Of a stretch of DNA of 63,778 nt, positions 62,036 to 63,778 are shown piece by piece. The stretch lies in the NCBI RefSeq assembly GCF_000739915.1, contig NZ_BBJT01000019.1, forward strand, positions 1-63,778, given 5' to 3'. Below the pieces are notes generated by a model. The model did not search any database and was not told the origin of the DNA. It saw only the letters and a program-made list of their open reading frames with translations. Position numbers and translations under genes: made by a program. Source of the stretch: Paenibacillus chitinolyticus NBRC 15660. Its GTDB lineage: Bacteria; Bacillota; Bacilli; Paenibacillales; NBRC-103111. Every line of letters starts with the position of its first letter. Position 1 is the stretch's first letter.

Positions 62036-62347
62036 ATGAATAACATGAACCAAATGATGAAACAAGTGAAGAAAATGCAGGAACAGATGCTGAAAGTCCA
62101 AGAAGAACTCGGGAGCAAAACCGTCGAAGGAACGGCCGGTGGCGGCGTAGTTACGGTCACTGCGAACGGGCATAAGAAAGTGACGGCAATCGCCATTAAG
62201 CCGGAAGCGGTCGATCCGGACGATGTCGAAATGCTGCAAGACCTTGTTCTGACAGCCGTGAACGATGCGCTTAACAAAGCGGAAGAACTGGCTGGCAAAG
62301 ATATGGGCAAATTTACGGGCGGAATGAATATTCCCGGTCTGTTTTAA
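62036..62347 (+). CDS. ebfC: Nucleoid-associated protein, YbaB/EbfC family
   Basis: Homodimeric DNA-binding protein of 103 residues. It has an N-terminal Met- and Gln-rich helix ([18 protein letters not shown]), a central strand pair [18 protein letters not shown], and a C-terminal helix. GAAGGAG precedes the ATG. It sits between dnaX and recR as in most bacteria (yaaK in B. subtilis). Confidence 0.95.
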   Translation: MNNMNQMMKQVKKMQEQMLKVQEELGSKTVEGTAGGGVVTVTANGHKKVTAIAIKPEAVDPDDVEMLQDLVLTAVNDALNKAEELAGKDMGKFTGGMNIPGLF

Positions 62348-62352
62348 GGTAA

Positions 62353-62379
62353 AGGGCTTCGTAAGAAGCCTTTTTTCCA
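62353..62379 (+). terminator. Intrinsic terminator between ebfC and recR
   Basis: GGCTTC, four bases, GAAGCC, then six T. Between two genes of one operon it will reduce but probably not abolish recR expression. Confidence 0.8.
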
Positions 62380-62409
62380 TCTTTATTTACAAAAAGGAGA
62401 AACCCGGCG

Positions 62410-63006
62410 TTGCATTATCCAGAACCGATTTCCAAACTAATCGACGCATTTACACGCTTGCCCGGCGTCGGCCCCAAAACAGCCGGACGTCTGGCTTTTC
62501 ACGTTCTCCGAATGAAGGAAGAAGACGTGCTTGATTTTGCCAAGGCGCTCGTGAACGTCAAACGCAATCTGCACTACTGTTCCGTCTGCTGCAATATCAC
62601 AGATATCGATCCGTGCCGCATCTGTCAGGATAAGAGCCGTGATGCATCCGTTATCTGTGTGGTTCAGGAGCCGAAGGATCTGGTTGCGATGGAGCGGACG
62701 AGAGAATTCGACGGCTATTATCATGTTCTGCACGGCGCCATTTCTCCCATGGAGGGCATTGGACCGGATCAGATTCACATTGCCGAACTATTGAAGCGGC
62801 TCGGAGACGAGCAGGTCAAAGAGATGATTCTGGCAACCAACCCCAATATAGAAGGAGAAGCTACGGCCATGTATCTTTCCAGGCTGGTTAAAGGTTTCGG
62901 CCTCAAGGTGACCCGTATCGCGCATGGTCTTCCTGTCGGGGGAGATTTAGAGTATGCGGATGAAGTGACGCTTACCAAGGCGCTTGAAGGCCGCAGGGAG
63001 ATTTAG
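62410..63006 (+). CDS. recR: Recombination protein RecR
   Basis: Recombinational repair protein of 198 residues that acts with RecF and RecO to load RecA. Helix-hairpin-helix [17 protein letters not shown] near 17, a four-cysteine zinc finger [16 protein letters not shown] near 57-72, and a Toprim domain ([16 protein letters not shown] and [15 protein letters not shown]). It starts at TTG behind AAGGAG. Confidence 0.96.
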   Translation: MHYPEPISKLIDAFTRLPGVGPKTAGRLAFHVLRMKEEDVLDFAKALVNVKRNLHYCSVCCNITDIDPCRICQDKSRDASVICVVQEPKDLVAMERTREFDGYYHVLHGAISPMEGIGPDQIHIAELLKRLGDEQVKEMILATNPNIEGEATAMYLSRLVKGFGLKVTRIAHGLPVGGDLEYADEVTLTKALEGRREI

Positions 63007-63058
63007 GCAGCTCTCTTCTTGGTTTGCACTGCATTCTTGATTGAAAATAATAGTTGGC

Positions 63059-63086
63059 CGCCCTTCTTTTGAAGGCGGTTTTTTTG
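63059..63086 (+). terminator. Terminator of recR
   Basis: CCGCC and GGCGG with TTC / GAA inside, then seven T. Confidence 0.85.
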
Positions 63087-63175
63087 TTTTCGGACAGGTT
63101 CTAATCAGGCCCCTCCTCTCCATAGGATAGTAAAAGCGACAGCTCATGGCGATTATGAGTACAGGGGGGAAAGGC

Positions 63176-63451
63176 ATGAATGACCTGAGGAAGAGTGCAT
63201 TCTCGTTTCAGCGGGGGACCCGAAAAACAGCCGAACAGGACAAGCAGGAGCTGCTGGCCGAGATCAGATTGGCTCATTCGCAGTGGAAAACGGCGCAGCA
63301 CCATTTCGAGCACGCATTGGAAAAAGACGAGATTGATTATGCCATCTATGCGGTAGAAGCGGCGGAAAAACGCTACGAAATGCTGCTCAGGCAAGCTAAA
63401 AAGCTGAACGTGACGTCCGCTTATCATATTACTGCCGAGGTGCGGGGATGA
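63176..63451 (+). CDS. yaaL: DUF2508 protein (YaaL family)
   Basis: Small helical protein of 91 residues, rich in Glu and Lys, with EKRYEMLLRQAKKLNVTSAY near the end. This composition and the position between recR and bofA identify the YaaL family; function unknown. ATG at 63176 has GGGGGAAAGG upstream; the ATG at 63146 lacks a site. The stop overlaps the bofA start. Confidence 0.88.
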   Translation: MNDLRKSAFSFQRGTRKTAEQDKQELLAEIRLAHSQWKTAQHHFEHALEKDEIDYAIYAVEAAEKRYEMLLRQAKKLNVTSAYHITAEVRG

Positions 63452-63711
63452 AAACGGCCGTATGGGGAATGCTTGCTTTGTCGGCCGGAGCCCTGCTGGT
63501 TTTGTTGGTTCGCCAGCCGGGCGCCCGCAAAATTTTTTCGAGCATCGGTGTACATGTTGTAGTGGCTGCATTTCTGCTTTATGGTGTACAGTTGTTAAGC
63601 GGATATTCCCGGTTCGAACTGCCGATTAACATCTACACGGTAGGAACCGTATCCGTTCTAGGAGTACCTGGATTGATGCTTCTGGCCGCTCTTAAAGTCG
63701 TGCTTGTGTAA
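63448..63711 (+). CDS. bofA: BofA, inhibitor of pro-SigmaK processing
   Basis: Membrane protein of 87 residues with two or three helices and the conserved INIYTVGTVSVLGVPGLMLL end. In sporulating Bacillales it blocks the SpoIVFB protease in the outer forespore membrane until forespore signalling. ATGA overlap with yaaL. Supports a spore-forming host. Confidence 0.93.
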   Translation: MKTAVWGMLALSAGALLVLLVRQPGARKIFSSIGVHVVVAAFLLYGVQLLSGYSRFELPINIYTVGTVSVLGVPGLMLLAALKVVLV

Positions 63712-63761
63712 GCTGCTAGCGTTTATATTTCACATGGTTAAAATTGTATGTTTAAAAATTG

Positions 63762-63767
63762 TTGACT
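63762..63767 (+). promoter_or_regulatory. -35 element at the window end, probably of an rRNA operon
   Basis: TTGACT follows AT-rich DNA after bofA. In B. subtilis an rRNA operon follows bofA, and TTGAC(A/T) is the usual -35 of rRNA promoters. The -10 lies beyond the window. Confidence 0.4.
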
Positions 63768-63778
63768 TCGTATTTATG

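Overview
The window looks like a chromosomal segment of a moderate-GC, spore-forming Bacillales bacterium, most likely Paenibacillus or a close relative. Three things point there. The gene blocks dnaX-ebfC-recR-yaaL-bofA, rpoE-pyrG-spo0F-fba-murA-rho-rpmE and ywhD-pbpG-speE-speB follow the Bacillus subtilis order. The sporulation genes spo0F and bofA are present with an exosporium-like protein. Ribosome binding sites are strong, with frequent TTG/GTG starts. No tools were run; all identities come from reading motifs, and every computation that would settle a claim is named with it.

Layout. (1) 1-1394: a terminator and 14 tRNA genes, probably the tail of an rRNA operon. (2) 1.6-14.8 kb: a chemoreceptor with a SigD-like promoter, a hybrid sensor kinase, a tiny holin-like type I toxin gene, a SNF2 helicase/SWIM-protein pair, and recQ. 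(3) 15.1-22.7 kb: an orphan ComP-like membrane kinase with a divergent 51-codon peptide gene, phhB, a cytochrome-molybdopterin fusion oxidoreductase, two acetyltransferases, a MarR regulator and a tandem rhodanese. (4) 22.7-33.4 kb: accessory genes in small self-regulated units (PadR + BtrH-like, TetR + hydrolase, MarR + flavin reductase, ArsR-type + MFS, AraC / SRPBCC), plus a decayed ferredoxin-NADP reductase and an ExsC-like spore protein. (5) 33.4-40.3 kb: DUF1540, photolyase, an NlpC/P60 hydrolase under a c-di-AMP riboswitch, a SurA-N-like protein, a membrane protein with an M1 peptidase, and ywhD. (6) 40.3-63.8 kb: conserved core genes (pbpG, speEB, ywiB-like/argS, an S8 protease, rpoE-pyrG with an attenuator, spo0F, fba, murA, rho, a radical SAM gene, rpmE, a lipoprotein, SRP RNA, a PAS kinase, dnaX, ebfC, recR, yaaL, bofA). 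The window ends at a -35-like element that probably belongs to the next rRNA operon.

How genes work together. Polyamine synthesis is a two-gene unit (agmatinase and spermidine synthase). The cytosolic PAS kinase next to the SRP RNA and Spo0F could belong to one sporulation phosphorelay. The accessory regulators each sit beside their probable targets and beside visible palindromic operators.

The most unusual observation is the kinase locus at 15.1-17.7 kb. The 51-codon gene and the sensor half of the kinase are clearly AT-rich, while the catalytic half matches the rest of the chromosome. That mosaic resembles polymorphic signal/receptor cassettes such as comQXP. A second candidate is a compact unit of promoter, hairpin and terminator (40,334-40,438) that may encode a small RNA.
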